From positions 6,751,259 to 6,815,258 of the forward strand of contig CM068553.1 in assembly GCA_035048495.1 (NCBI GenBank): 64,000 nt of DNA, in the 5' to 3' direction. Both the position numbers and the translations under genes were made by a program. The stretch comes from Euptelea pleiosperma (taxonomy: Eukaryota; Streptophyta; Magnoliopsida; Ranunculales; Eupteleaceae). Shown here one piece after another: positions 33,701-43,640 of the stretch. Each line of letters opens with the position of its first letter. Within the stretch, counting starts at the first letter, position 1. The notes under the pieces were generated by a model, which was not told where the DNA came from, searched no databases, and worked only from the letters and a program-made list of their open reading frames with translations.

Positions 33701-34691
33701 GGATCGAACCGTTGAGTTCAGAGTAAACCAAATTCAAAATCGAAAGATTATGCAACTTCCCAATTGATTTTGGTATTGGGCATCTAAGAGGATTGTAAGA
33801 GAAATCAAGCTTATTCAAAGATTTCAACTCTGCAATCTCATCAGGTAAAGGACCTCTAATAGAACACGAAGGAGAGAACAGATTACGAAGATTCGAAAGC
33901 CCACCGATCTCCCGTGGCAAAAGACCAGAAAACCGATTAATGCCGATATAAAGATCGGTGAGATTCTTCAAATTTCCGATTTCAGGAGGAATGTTACCAG
34001 ATAACGAGTTATTCGACACGTCGAGAGAGATCAAAGCTTCGAGTCCAGTAAAAAGAGTTGCAGAAAGAACACCAGAGAGAAGATTGTTGCCGAGGTCAAG
34101 AACTTGAAGATGGTTTAAATTTCCCAGCTCCGTCGGAACAGTTCCCGTCAAAGCATTTCCAGCGAGGTCGAGGTACCGGAGCTTTATCAGACTTCCGAGC
34201 TCCGACGGAATTTTCCCGGTGAAGAAATTGGGTCCCAGTTTGAGAGTCTCCAACTGAGTCAACTCGCCGAGTGCACCTGGTATTTCACCAGAGAACTGGT
34301 TATCCCCCAACGCAAGCTCCCGTACAAATCGGAGTCCGGTTATAGACGAAGAGATCTCGCCGTGGAGAAGATTTCCGGACAAGTCAAGGACTATAAGGTT
34401 AGACAGTGAGAAGAGAGAAACAGAGAGAGGTCCTTTGAGAGAATGAGTTGGAAGAACGAGTGAGACGACTCGGTCTTTTTCACAGAGTACACCATCCCAT
34501 TTACAGTGAGAAAGAGAATGTACCCATGAAGAGAGAAGCTGAGGATTTTCCAGAGATTTTTTGAAGGAGAGAAGTGATTCCCTTTCTGGGTTTTCTTTTT
34601 CTTGTTCCAAAATGGCGAGTGAAGAGGTGAACAAGAGCTGAAACATACAGAGAAGAACAAACAGAAGCTTAAACGCCATGGCCATGGCCAC
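30780..34691 (-). CDS. EMS1: EMS1/EXS-type LRR receptor-like kinase
   Basis: An intact single-exon frame of 1303 residues. Signal peptide at about 1-27, LRR N-terminal cap (ESLLSFKKSL, CKWDGVLC), then about thirty plant-type LRRs (LxGxIPxELGN pattern) to about residue 890. One membrane segment lies at about 937-960. The kinase runs from about 1029: Gly loop GDGGFG 1032-1037, Lys 1053 in VAVKK, HRD with Asp 1151 (an RD kinase), DFG 1169-1171, PPE 1195-1197. Kinase blocks such as SNILLDEDFEPKVADFGLAR and GKEPTGPDFKELEGGNLVGW are those of EMS1/EXS (MSP1 in rice), the receptor for the TPD1 peptide that specifies anther tapetum, acting at the plasma membrane with SERK co-receptors. Start choice: two in-frame ATGs lie within the first codons (MAMAMAF); either leaves the signal peptide intact. 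A GA-rich leader lies at 34701-34730. Confidence 0.95.
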   Translation of the reverse strand: MAMAMAFKLLFVLLCMFQLLFTSSLAILEQEKENPERESLLSFKKSLENPQLLSSWVHSLSHCKWDGVLCEKDRVVSLVLPTHSLKGPLSVSLFSLSNLIVLDLSGNLLHGEISSSITGLRFVRELALGDNQFSGEIPGALGELTQLETLKLGPNFFTGKIPSELGSLIKLRYLDLAGNALTGTVPTELGNLNHLQVLDLGNNLLSGVLSATLFTGLEALISLDVSNNSLSGNIPPEIGNLKNLTDLYIGINRFSGLLPREIGGLSNLRNLFSPSCSIRGPLPDEIAELKSLNKLDFSYNPLRCPIPKSIGKLHNLSILNLVYSELNGSIPSELGNCKNLKTLMLSFNSLSGSLPEELSELPMLSFSAEKNQLSGHLPSWLGKWNQIDSLLLSSNRFTGEIPPEIGNCSLLNHISLSNNLLSGSIPAEVCNAVSLEEIDLDSNFLSGTIENTFVNCRNLTQLVLVNNRFVGAIPEYLSELPLMVLDLDSNNFTGSIPVSLWNSINLMEFSAANNLLEGPLPAEIGNALVLERLILSNNQLQGTLPKEIGKLKSLTVLSLNSNSLEGIIPSEIGECSALTTLDLGNNRLNGSIPERLGDLAQLQCLVLSHNELSGSIPSKSSLYFRQVNIPESSFIQHHGVFDLSNNMLSGPIPEELGNCLVVVDLLISNNRLSGEIPRSLFRLTNLTTLDLSENLLTGSIPREFGYSVKLQGLYLANNHLTSTIPASLGQITSLVKLNLTGNRLSGSIPYSFGNLNGLTHLDLSSNELTGELPPSLSSLVNLVGLYVQQNRLSGSIDELFSNSVGWRIETLNLSRNFLNGDVPGSLGNLSYLTYLDLHGNMFAGDIRPELGSLSQLVYLDVSGNRLSGQIPERLCGLFNLVYFDLADNRLEGPIPRSGICQNFTKMSLSGNKDLCGGILGLDCEMKSFDGKLPMLNAWGLAGIVVGSVFVALSVVYALMRWRISNSKDRDPVKIDESKLNSSTDPNLYFLSSSRSKEPLSINVAMFEQPLLKLTLVDIIEATNNFCKTNIIGDGGFGTVYKALLPDGKTVAVKKLNEEKTQGHREFLAEMETLGKVKHRNLVSLLGYCSIGEEKLLVYEYMVNGSLDLWLRNRTGALEVLDWPKRFKIANGAARGLAFLHHGFIPHIIHRDIKASNILLDEDFEPKVADFGLARLISACETHVSTDIAGTFGYIPPEYGQSWRSTTRGDVYSFGVILLELVTGKEPTGPDFKELEGGNLVGWAFQKIKKGEATDILDPTILNIGTKQRMLQMLQIAAICLSDNPANRPTMLHVMKYLKGIEDG

Positions 34692-35480
34692 GAAGAAAAA
34701 GAGAGAGAGAGAGAGAGAGAGAGAGTGAGAGAAGTCTATGTGGAAGAGTTCATAAATTGAGGGAGGGAGGGTGTAAGTCTGGAAGCTGTAACTAAACTAA
34801 ATGTCTTGGGAACGTAAACACTTAACAGCAAAATACGAAATATTTTTAATTTCATTACACCGAAACGTGAAATATCAACCGAAATGTTACGATAAAAGCT
34901 GGGACCAACCTAGACCTCCCTGCATGTCGAAAAGCTGACTTTATGTACCACTTTCGTAGACGAAAATAACCTTGAAAACCACCTGAAGATGGTACTTGTG
35001 TCGAGGATATTCGAGTCATTTTGGTCGAATATCATGTTCAGGAATTCTAGCAGATGAACAGTTCGTTCTGTTGATTTAAAGGAAAAAAGATGTAGCAAGG
35101 TAGACCTGACGCCAAATCCGTCAGGTATATCTATTTTTTTTATTACCGGGCCCCACTGACCGCATAGATGTTTATCCTAGCCCTTGCTAGATATACACAC
35201 CAAACATAACCCTGACTGGTAATCCTTAACCATTAGATATTAGTAATTTTTAAGGCCTAATTAAAGCTGTATCGAGGAGTTTGATTGATTGACAAAAATA
35301 CCCTCGAAAACGACGAGAACAAGTTGAGACATTAAGGCGGAAAATGAGTGTTACGTGGAAAGAGTAATCGGGATGGAAGAAGGGTAGTTCTCGTCAATTT
35401 TTGTCTTGACTTGTGTTCAGGGAAAGAGCTTTTTGACGAGACGTGAGAGTAGGAAAGCAATTAGGAAAGGGTCGTGATGT
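34692..35480. promoter_or_regulatory. EMS1 leader and proximal upstream region
   Basis: Contains the GA tract just before the ATG and a region conserved in the duplicate at 22020-22884. No convincing TATA box. A half-deleted family C arm is at about 35089-35270 (the duplicate keeps the other half). Promoter function is inferred from position only. Confidence 0.5.
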
Positions 35481-35859
35481 AACAAGGTATACCTGAGATC
35501 TTTTCATTTGCGAAAGCGGCATTTTTGGTAGTCAACACTGCCATCTGGGCCCACTGACCGCATGGATGTTTAGCCCACCCTTTAATAGACATTCATACAA
35601 AAAATTAGCTTGTTTAATGATTTTTAGCCGTTGGTTTTAGTACTCAAAAGATGGTTGTATTCAACGGCTATAAGAACGCCTTAAATGGTGCTAAAAAGTG
35701 TTAAAATCTAATGGTTATAGATTACCGATCAAGGTGATTTTTGGTATGTATATCCACCAAGGGGTGAGATAAACATCCAAGCAGTCAGTGGGCCCAGATG
35801 GCAGCGGTGACTACCAAAAACACCCGCTTCCGCAAATGAACAGTTTCAGGCATACCTTG
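35481..35859. mobile_element. Family C foldback absent from the duplicate
   Basis: Ends AACAAGGTATACCTGA and TCAGGCATACCTTG; arms as at 16036-16415. The duplicated locus lacks it, so it inserted after the duplication or was lost from the copy. Confidence 0.75.
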
Positions 35860-36099
35860 AGATGAGTTGTCAATTCGAAGAGAGAGAAAGAGAGAGAGAG
35901 AGAGGGGGGGAAAACATAAATTAAATAAAAAGAAGATAAATCATAGTGTTTCAAAGTTAGGAAAGTACGGATGTTTTGTGACAGTCAGCTTTATTGTCCG
36001 AATAAATCTGTTGTTTGTAGCGAATCTGTGATGTTTGATGTGGCCAAAATTTTTTTTTTTTTTTAAATCAACGGTTGAGATAGAAAATCAAGGGTACTA

Positions 36100-36903
36100 G
36101 GTGGTTAGAAATCCAGTAGCTGGTCGTATTGTGAGCGAAGCCGATCACAGCCCACAGTTTGGGCCACGTGGCATACTCTTAGAGGGATCTGACCGTATGG
36201 ATGTTTGGCCAATCACTAAGTGGACTTGCAAACCTAAAATCAACCTGACTATTGATTTACGATCTTTGGATTTGCACCCAAATAACGCCCAACAATGCTC
36301 AAATTCCTACGGTGAAAATCAACCATTAAAATAACTGCAACCTAACGCATAGAAATCACTGATCAGATTCATTTTTGGTTTTGTAGGTCCACCTATTGAT
36401 TGGCCAAACATCCATACCGTCAGCGTCCATCAAGAGTGTACCACGTGGCTCGTACTTTGAGTGGTGATTGGCTTTGAGTACACCGGGGTTTGCGTGAAGG
36501 TTTACTCGGATTATGACCGAGTACAAGTTGCGCTGACCGGCGATCCACCACGTGGCACTTCTTTAGAGGACACTGACCGTATGATTGTTTGGCCAATCCA
36601 TACGGAACTCCGTGGACCGGTACATAAAACATCAGCCGGATTAGTGATTTCTAACCGATTCGATTGAAGTTATTTTCATAGGTTGATTTTAACGGTAAGA
36701 ATTTGAGCATTATTGAGCGTTATTTGGGTGCAAAAATCCAATGGTTGGAAATCACTAATCAGGCTGAGTTTTGGTTTGTAGGTCCACCAAGGGACTGGCC
36801 AAACATCCATACGGTCAGCGCCCTCTGATCGTATGCCACGTGGCTCGTATTGAGTGCTGTGACCGGCTTCCGTCACAACATCTTGTGACACAAGTTTTAC
36901 TCA
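36100..36903. mobile_element. Family A foldbacks upstream of EMS1
   Basis: 36120-36600 is a foldback also present in the duplicate (26220-26700). From 36598 to 36903 an extra family A piece, ending CACAAGTTTTACTC, interrupts what is continuous in the duplicate at 26710-26712. G-box cores near 36163, 36440, 36549 and 36836. Confidence 0.7.
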
Positions 36904-37560
36904 TAGGTTCCATACAAACCAAAAATCAACCTGATGATTTCAAAGCGTTGGATTGGAGTCATTTTCATGGGTTGATTTTATCCGTGGTAATTTTAGCACT
37001 ATTGACCATTTTATCTGGTACAAGATCGAAAGGTTGGAAATCATTAATCAGACTAATTTTTAGTTTCGAAGTCCATCAAGGGATTGGCCAAACATCCATA
37101 CGGTCAGTGTCCTCCAAATTGTGCCACGTACCTCATATCGTGGGCGGTCGCGACTTCGCTGACTATGGATGGTCAGCCAAGTTTTACAGGATGACCATAA
37201 TTACACAACCCCAACCCGTTCCTCGTAATGGCAAATTTGTCCTTGCGTGAGTCGTTCATGCAAGGAAAATTTTGATCTCACGCTTTTTGAATCCAGGAAC
37301 GCCACGTTGCACACTCTTAGAGATCAATTCCTAGACAGACCTACGGACAAAAATTCAGACTGATTGATGTTTTCTAGGCATTGGATCTCTGAACACCACA
37401 CTAAATCCCATATCCAACAGTTCAAAATCAACCCATGAAAAAGATTCAAATCCAATTCTTACAAAGCACCAATCAGTTTGATTAATGGTCTATAGGTCCA
37501 GCTAAGTATTTTTCAAACATCCGTACGGTAATTGATAACTAATAATGTTACACATGATAT
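36904..37560. repeat. Decayed foldback arms
   Basis: Pairs of module arms at about 36903-37150 and 37290-37530 with GTATGG/CCATAC-type and CAGACTGATT blocks. No gene. Confidence 0.5.
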
Positions 37561-38514
37561 TCGCAGGTGCGGCCGTACGGCCAGATAAAAAAAAAATTCA
37601 GGATCAAAAAATTTCTTCGTTAATGGCGATAACTCTTCGGACTGGACTCTGGAGTCTGGAGAGGCACGCGTGTTGATTGGTAGCGGTAAAAAGCCAAGAA
37701 CAACCATTGTGGTATTGGGTGAAATAACAAAATTGCCCCTAGAAAGAGAACAAGAAAAAACCAAAAAGGGTGTTGCTCCGTTGTTCTTCATCTGAACTCG
37801 CTTTCAATTAAAAAGAACGTAAAAAGAAAGTTTTTTGAATCACAGAAACGTGCACGCTTAGACTACACAAACAGAGATTGGGGAGAACTGTCGCTCCACT
37901 TACTCGCCTGCAATTTTGAAAGTAAATTTTCCAAATAAAGAAGATCGAAAGATATCTATGAAAAGACGTTGCATGAGATCAGTATCATCCAACGGTGTCG
38001 ACGTTAATATTAATGGGGACCCCATTTTCTGTTTACGCAGAGAATGACACGTGTATGATGATGAACCAGAGGAAGAAAGCTGCCAGTTTCTATTTCTTCA
38101 GCTTCTGTTCAAGTTTTTAATTTCAAGTTCAATCAAGTTGGGGTCGAGAAATAGTAACTAAGCTCTGTCGTCACTCGCACCAGACGAGATTCCTCTCTCT
38201 CTCTCTCACACAGAGTCGCAGTGTCTTTCTTGATGATGGATGGATGGATGTGATGGATGGTTGATTGATTGATTTTGATGTTCATACCTCGAATCAAGAG
38301 TCATCTTGGAGAGGTCGTCCTTGGTTTTGTCGTGCTCTTACTTAGATCCCCGGCTTACGTTTGCGACTTAAAGCCGTAAGACATTTTTGGTTTCGTGCTT
38401 GGAGAAATGGGTGCGAGAGATTCAGAGTGACGCACCGTTAGCACGTTAATGTGTAAGAGATCAGACGGTGATGACGTTATTCTTGGATTAGGTCAGTTAC
38501 CTACTATGTTGCTC
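37561..38514. other. Island of unassigned, apparently single-copy sequence
   Basis: Nearly 1 kb with none of the window's repeat families, higher sequence complexity and a (GATG)n patch near 38234-38265. No long reading frame on either strand. It could be a promoter, leader or non-coding RNA; nothing in the sequence decides this. Confidence 0.35.
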
Positions 38515-39292
38515 GAGTAAAACTTACCCGACCACGGCGGTCAGGGAAGCCCTGACCAGTGACCACCCAAAATATGAGCCACGTGGTACACTCCTATGGA
38601 TGTTTGGCCAATCCCTAAGTGGACATACAAACGAAAATTTAGGAAAAATTTTAGTTAAAGAGGACTTTGGATGCAGTCGATGCAGAGGGATCTCGTGGCC
38701 GTACATTAATCCTTTTTTGGGCCCACTAACCGCATAGATGTTTACCCCATCCCTTGCAGGATATGCATACCAAAAATCAGCTTGGTCGATAATTTCTAGC
38801 CATTGTATTAAGAGCCCAAAAAGTATGCAAAATAAGAGTCCAAAAAATATGCAAAAAACTTGCTTGAATCCAACGGCTACAATCAATCCTAAAAAAGTGT
38901 TAAAATCTACGGATCGAGAAAATCAATCAGATTGTTTTTTGGTATATAGATCCACCAAGGGGTGAGGTAAACATGAGCCATGTAGGACCACTAGACCCCT
39001 CTGCACCGACTGCATCCAAAGTCCTCCACATCTAAAATTTTTCCCAAAATTTATCCTTGATTTCAAACCTTTGGATCTTTGTACCCAAATAATGGTAAAT
39101 AATGCTCAAATTCCTACGGTTGGAATCAGCCCATGAAAATGACTTCAAGGCTTAGAAATTAGTGATCATCTTGATTTTTGGATTTATAGGTCCACCTAGG
39201 GATTGACCAAACATTTATTCGGTCAGTGTCCTCTAAGAAATTGTCTAGCTTCAGTAGCTACCTGACCGGTGGTGGTCAGGTAAGATTTACTC
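38515..39292. mobile_element. Family A foldback carrying an inserted family C element
   Basis: GAGTAAAACTTACCCGACCAC at the left and GGTCAGGTAAGATTTACTC at the right are inverted. The left arm has CCACGTGG (about 38579). The two arms are separated by the insertion at 38642-39045. Confidence 0.75.
38642..39045. mobile_element. Foldback with GGRAAAAATTTTAG ends and perfect 8-bp target duplication
   Basis: AAAATTTA flanks it on both sides (38634-38641, 39046-39053). Arms hold GAGGACTTTGGATGCAGTCG and GGGCCCACTAACCGCATAGAT, then the shared module. The 8-bp duplication suggests a hAT-type transposase moved it. It is younger than the family A element around it. Confidence 0.85.
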
Positions 39293-39706
39293 TTTGATGG
39301 TCATTCGATTCATATGCTCCCTCAAGAGTTTGCCTTTGCTCAACGATGTGCGACGTCTGTGTGAGCCATGTTGCACACTCTTCGAGACCACTGACCGTAA
39401 GGATGTATGGCCCATCCCTAGAAAGTCACAGACAAAAAAATTAACCTAATAGGTGATTTCTAGCCGTTCAATCTAAGTAACCAAAATAACTCGAATCCAA
39501 CGGTTAACAATCAACATATTAAAACGACCCAAATCCAACTACTTAGATATCACCATTGATTTTGGTTAGTAGATCTAAGGGTGTAAACAGGACTGCAGGC
39601 AGGCTGGGTTGTAAGCCAAGATCTTAAGTCCTAGCCCAGCCCTCCACACTTAGATGTGCGATTTAGCTGGGCCCAATTAAACTTGATTATTAAAATTTTC
39701 AAAATA

Positions 39707-39960
39707 TCTATATAATAAAACGGCTCAGTTGTTTTTAACTCTTATCTTATCATGCTTCATAAGATAAAACATGGTTGAGATCAAATTCATCAATCTAATG
39801 TGGATGGTTAGATTTTAGTCACTCAATCTCCCTCATTTATTCGGCCCTCCCACTAATTTGACCCCATGTGCAATAGATTGAAAATTTGAAATTCAAAATT
39901 TGAATTTTTACTCCTCTAATCTCTCATTTTTACCCGAGCATTACAATCCATTATAACGAA
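39707..39960. repeat. Dispersed Helitron-like monomer
   Basis: Starts TCTATATAATAAAAC after an A and aligns with units three and six of the array at 53909-55619, including the same internal family B remnant (AAATTTGAATTT core). The 3' hairpin end is missing. Confidence 0.55.
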
Positions 39961-40821
39961 AAAAAACAGAAGAATACTCCTATTCTAGGAGAAAGGAACA
40001 TCACGTTATGTTAGAGTAAATCCGAAGTAGATGGCATTGACTAACCTAAACTGAAAAACGAAAATTAGTAATATCTAAAACATTTACATTATAAAAATGT
40101 AAAAATAAAAATCCACGACCTAGTTCATTTCATCTCATTTTCAAGAAAGTCTTCGAGAATTCTATCTTAATCTCTCTTTTCCTCTTTAAACCAATCCCTC
40201 AAGTACACGGTGGAAAGGACACTCCACTATTTTTAGGGTCTCCCGTCCTTCTAGTTAAATGCTAAGTTTTAAGCAATTGCAAAAATATAAGAATTGTGTG
40301 TAAATCACGGGCATTGTGGAATGAATAGAAAACTTACTTTCTTATCCTTTCCACACGAAAATATCAAACTCATCATTATCTTCTTCAATCGAGGGTTAAT
40401 ATAAAGATAATTTTGTTGCTCATATGAACCAACACTTACAATAGAACGGTTTAAATGACCTTTAAGGCCATGCTTGATTCGCTGCACCGTGATGCATTTT
40501 GCACTCCAGTGCAAATGCGGTGAGTTGCATTGCAATCACTTACCAGGGTTTTTGGTCTGCACATGCTTGCATCCATTTTCTTAAAAGAGTTTGCAAGTGC
40601 TCGGCAACCACTTGCACGCCCCCCCAACCAATCACATGTAATCCTAAAACCATGGCAAGTAGATGCATTAACATCAATAACTGTAAACTGACAAATGAGA
40701 TAAAAAAAAAAAAAAGAGCCGTTATAACATAAAGTTCATGAGATAATACTTCTTTACCATATGACTGTGTATCAATGACCTTTTCTACTATAATTAGTCC
40801 CTCTTATGCACCGCCCTCTTA
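39961..40821. other. Unassigned AT-rich region
   Basis: No gene and no clear repeat family. CATTTTGCACTCCAGTGCAAATG near 40494-40516 is a short imperfect palindrome. Confidence 0.35.
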
Positions 40822-41052
40822 GGGCTATTTTGCTTTACCCCCTTGCTTTATTGATGCAATTTGCATCTCTCCCAATGTTTTTAAAATATTTGCATCTCAC
40901 CCTTTGACCATGGTCAACGCCGTTGACCATAGATAGTCTCCGGATAGACATCTCAATATTTTTTAAATGGCTATAATGACCTTGGGTGAAACGTAAATAT
41001 TTTAAAAATATTGGGTGCAATGCAAATTGCATCAATAAAGTAAAGGGGACAA
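40822..41052. mobile_element. Foldback with GATGCAATTTGCAT ends (copy 1)
   Basis: Arms CTTTATTGATGCAATTTGCA and TGCAAATTGCATCAATAAAG pair perfectly over about 20 bases, with AATGTTTTTAAAATATTTG inside and a centre TTGACCATGGTCAACG. No target duplication resolved. Family A-like arms follow at 41150-41345. Confidence 0.7.
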
Positions 41053-41435
41053 GGAAAAAATTATGTTTTATGATTTTTTTATTTCTAAAAGATTATGAGC
41101 TAAAAATCTTTCTTCATTTACTTTTGGCTCAACAGACCATAAATTAATCTGATTGTTAATTTTTAAGCATTGGATTAGAGTTATTTTCGTGGGTTGATTT
41201 TATCCGTAGATTTTGAGCATTATTTGGGGTACAAAGATCCAATGGTTTGAAATCACTAATCAAACTGATACTTAGTATGTAGCTCCACCTAGTGATGGGC
41301 CCAACATCCGTATGGTTAGTGACCTCTAAATTGTGGTCCCTCATTATTATTGATGAGGGACATTAGCGTGTTTATCCTCAGAGTGTTGAAAAAAAATTTT
41401 GAAAAAAATAATTAAAAATAAAAAGAATTTTTTGC

Positions 41436-41650
41436 ATGCTCCCCTTACTTTATTGATGGAATTTGCATCACACCCAATGTTTTTAAAATATTTGCGTCAC
41501 ACCCAAGGTCATTATAGTCATTTAAAAAATATTGGGACGTCCATCCAGAGACCATCTATGGTCAACGTCAAATGGTGAGACGCCAATATTTTAAAAACAT
41601 TGGGCGAGATGCAAATTGCATCAATAAAGTAAGGGGGTAAAGCAAAAAAG
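41436..41650. mobile_element. Foldback with GATGCAATTTGCAT ends (copy 2)
   Basis: Same family as 40822-41052, in a slightly shorter form, about 400 bases away. Directly followed by an (ATT)n microsatellite at about 41653-41683. Confidence 0.7.
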
Positions 41651-41683
<33 letters not shown>

Positions 41684-41685
<2 letters not shown>

Positions 41686-42475
41686 AAGCCCATCTCTCTT
41701 GATAGATCTATTTCTTATGTTTTCTATAATTTTTATTTTTCTCTATATTCATTATCTTATTTAGTTAGATTACTTTTCTATTATAAAACTTATATATTTT
41801 ACAAGTTAAGGTCACAGGTCAACCCGTTTTTACCAGTGGTTCACCCGGAATGATCCAGCCGGGTGGTCAACGACCGGGTTGATTTTCAGAACATTGCTAT
41901 TGTTAGGTTTTTTTTTTTTTTTCTATTATTGTCTTAATAATTTATATAACATTTCTCATAATTTTTTTTTCAAATTCTCCTATCTCGCAATAGTTCATAG
42001 AAATTTTCTACTTATAATTTACAGAAAGAGAGATTAATTCCTTCTTCCAAGGGATTTCGTCGAGAATTCATAGGGGCTTCAATTAGGATTCATTAATTGG
42101 GCATCAATTGAAACTTTTGCCCATTTGGATTACCATTTAAAAAATAAATATTCTGAAAATATTTTTTTGAATTTCTTAAAATGGTTGTTTGGATTAGCTA
42201 CACCTTAATGATTGATGAGACTGATAGATGGGGGGTTTTAGGTAGTTTATAATTTTGTGGGTCAGGTTCGGCTAGCCCGAAACTCAAGTTCAGCGGGTTC
42301 GGACCGGGTTTATACAACATCCATTAGGAAAATAAAACGCGGAAAAACAATTTTCCATAAATTAAATACACTACGACAGCATGAATGATGAAAGTATGAA
42401 ACAAATAAAATATTGGGTATTGCAATCTTCAATTTGTGTCTCGAACGAGTCTCCGTTCTCCATTCCAAGTTCCGA
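41684..42475. other. 3' flank of the first C2 gene
   Basis: AT-rich, no gene. The last about 120 bases are conserved in the flanks of the other C2 copies. Confidence 0.4.
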
Positions 42476-42976
42476 CTAAACCTTACACCCATACGACACC
42501 GGGATTCCCAGCGCTATCCCACAAGAATTCCTGTTAGGAACCTGAACTCGTGATGGCAGCAACGTCCGACCAACGTAGTCCGGTACTTTCAATCTAACAG
42601 AGAGATTAATGATACCGTTACGATCACCGTCATGCTCCCTCAACCGGTAACTTAGAAAGTGCAAGTAGTTAGGAGGAATATAATCTCCCATGAAATCAGA
42701 AACGGGAATGTTGGCTCCTCCTATTGTCCTCACCCCTGTAGCAGTCTTGCATTGCACGTCTACCCTAATATGTCGAACAGAATGGGCTAGTGGTAAGTCG
42801 AACTTCTCGTTCCATGAAGGGTAGCTCCCACCTTCGCTGTCGATGCTCGTTGAACAACAGTTCTGAGAGTCTGTTCGAATAGTCACGAAAGCGTTCTTCT
42901 TGATCAACCGGCGGTTGAGATGTAGATCCTCCGCTGAGATAATGGTTACCTCTAAAGAATGTGATGTCTTCTCCAT
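42476..42976 (-). CDS. C2-domain protein, BON1-associated protein (BAP)-like, copy 1
   Basis: A single-exon gene of 166 residues. One C2 domain fills residues about 7-110: first strand SLEVTIISAEDL, GGSYPSWNEKFDLPL, then RHIRVDVQCK and GGANIPVSDFMGDY. It continues with LHFLSYRLRE and NGIINLSVRLK, an order typical of plant BAP1/BAP2-like and SRC2-like small C2 proteins. These bind phospholipids and, for BAPs, the copine BON1 to restrain cell death and defence; the assignment here is by resemblance. A TATA box TTATATAA (43019-43026) lies about 45 bases before the ATG. A W-box complement GGTCAA is at 43562-43567. The next copy downstream in the family is at 49167. Confidence 0.85.
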   Translation of the reverse strand: MEKTSHSLEVTIISAEDLHLNRRLIKKNAFVTIRTDSQNCCSTSIDSEGGSYPSWNEKFDLPLAHSVRHIRVDVQCKTATGVRTIGGANIPVSDFMGDYIPPNYLHFLSYRLREHDGDRNGIINLSVRLKVPDYVGRTLLPSRVQVPNRNSCGIALGIPVSYGCKV

Positions 42977-43640
42977 GTTTGAAACGAATTTAGGTGGTGG
43001 TGGGTTGATGAGTCTCCCTTATATAAAATTTCGGGAGAGGGAAGGGAAGTTGTATAGAAAGAAGACAGAAATCGTGACGGCGTTTCCTTCTAAGTCTAAG
43101 TCTCAATAATCCATAGAGTTCAATTTTGGCGTGTAAATAATTTCCTTATTATACGAGTCCTTTGTGACGCGCAAATTCGTCAACCTCTGGACCGATATTT
43201 TTTGAAGCGGCAGGCCTTGTTCCTTTTATACGTTGGACGATCTTGACGGTCTGATCAAGAACTAAAACAGTCAGTAAAAAAAAGGAAAATTTCAACAAGA
43301 TGAACGGTTAATAAGGAAGTATAAATATCCGATGGCTAAGATTGTCTAAAGAGTGAATTTTTTTGGCTTTAGCCAACACAAACTGAAACAGTGACCTGAT
43401 TATAAGGATGGTCCGGATGGTGACATCATGTGTCACGTGCACCCAATACTTTATAGAGACGGCTGAGAGGCCTTTGTGAGGATAAAGACAAGAAACTTCC
43501 TCGGCCCAAAGGAGGAGACTCAAAAAGAGACGTTACAATAGCAAACGTTGACGGACTAAGCGGTCAATGGTCTTCGCATGCCGTTGGAATTTTGGTAGGT
43601 TGTTTCAACTAAACTTGCATCACGACTCCATTAGGAAATC
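42977..43640. promoter_or_regulatory. Upstream region of C2 copy 1
   Basis: About 43250-43620 is recognisably related to 49900-50250 and 57060-57380, upstream of copies 2 and 3 (GTATAAATATCC, AGACGTTRCAAWRRCAAAC). Conservation after duplication suggests, but does not prove, shared regulatory content. Confidence 0.5.

Noticed and set aside
37513..37791. 92-residue minus-strand frame
   Set aside because: No domain, atypical composition, contains splice-acceptor-like and common intergenic phrases; no supporting signals.
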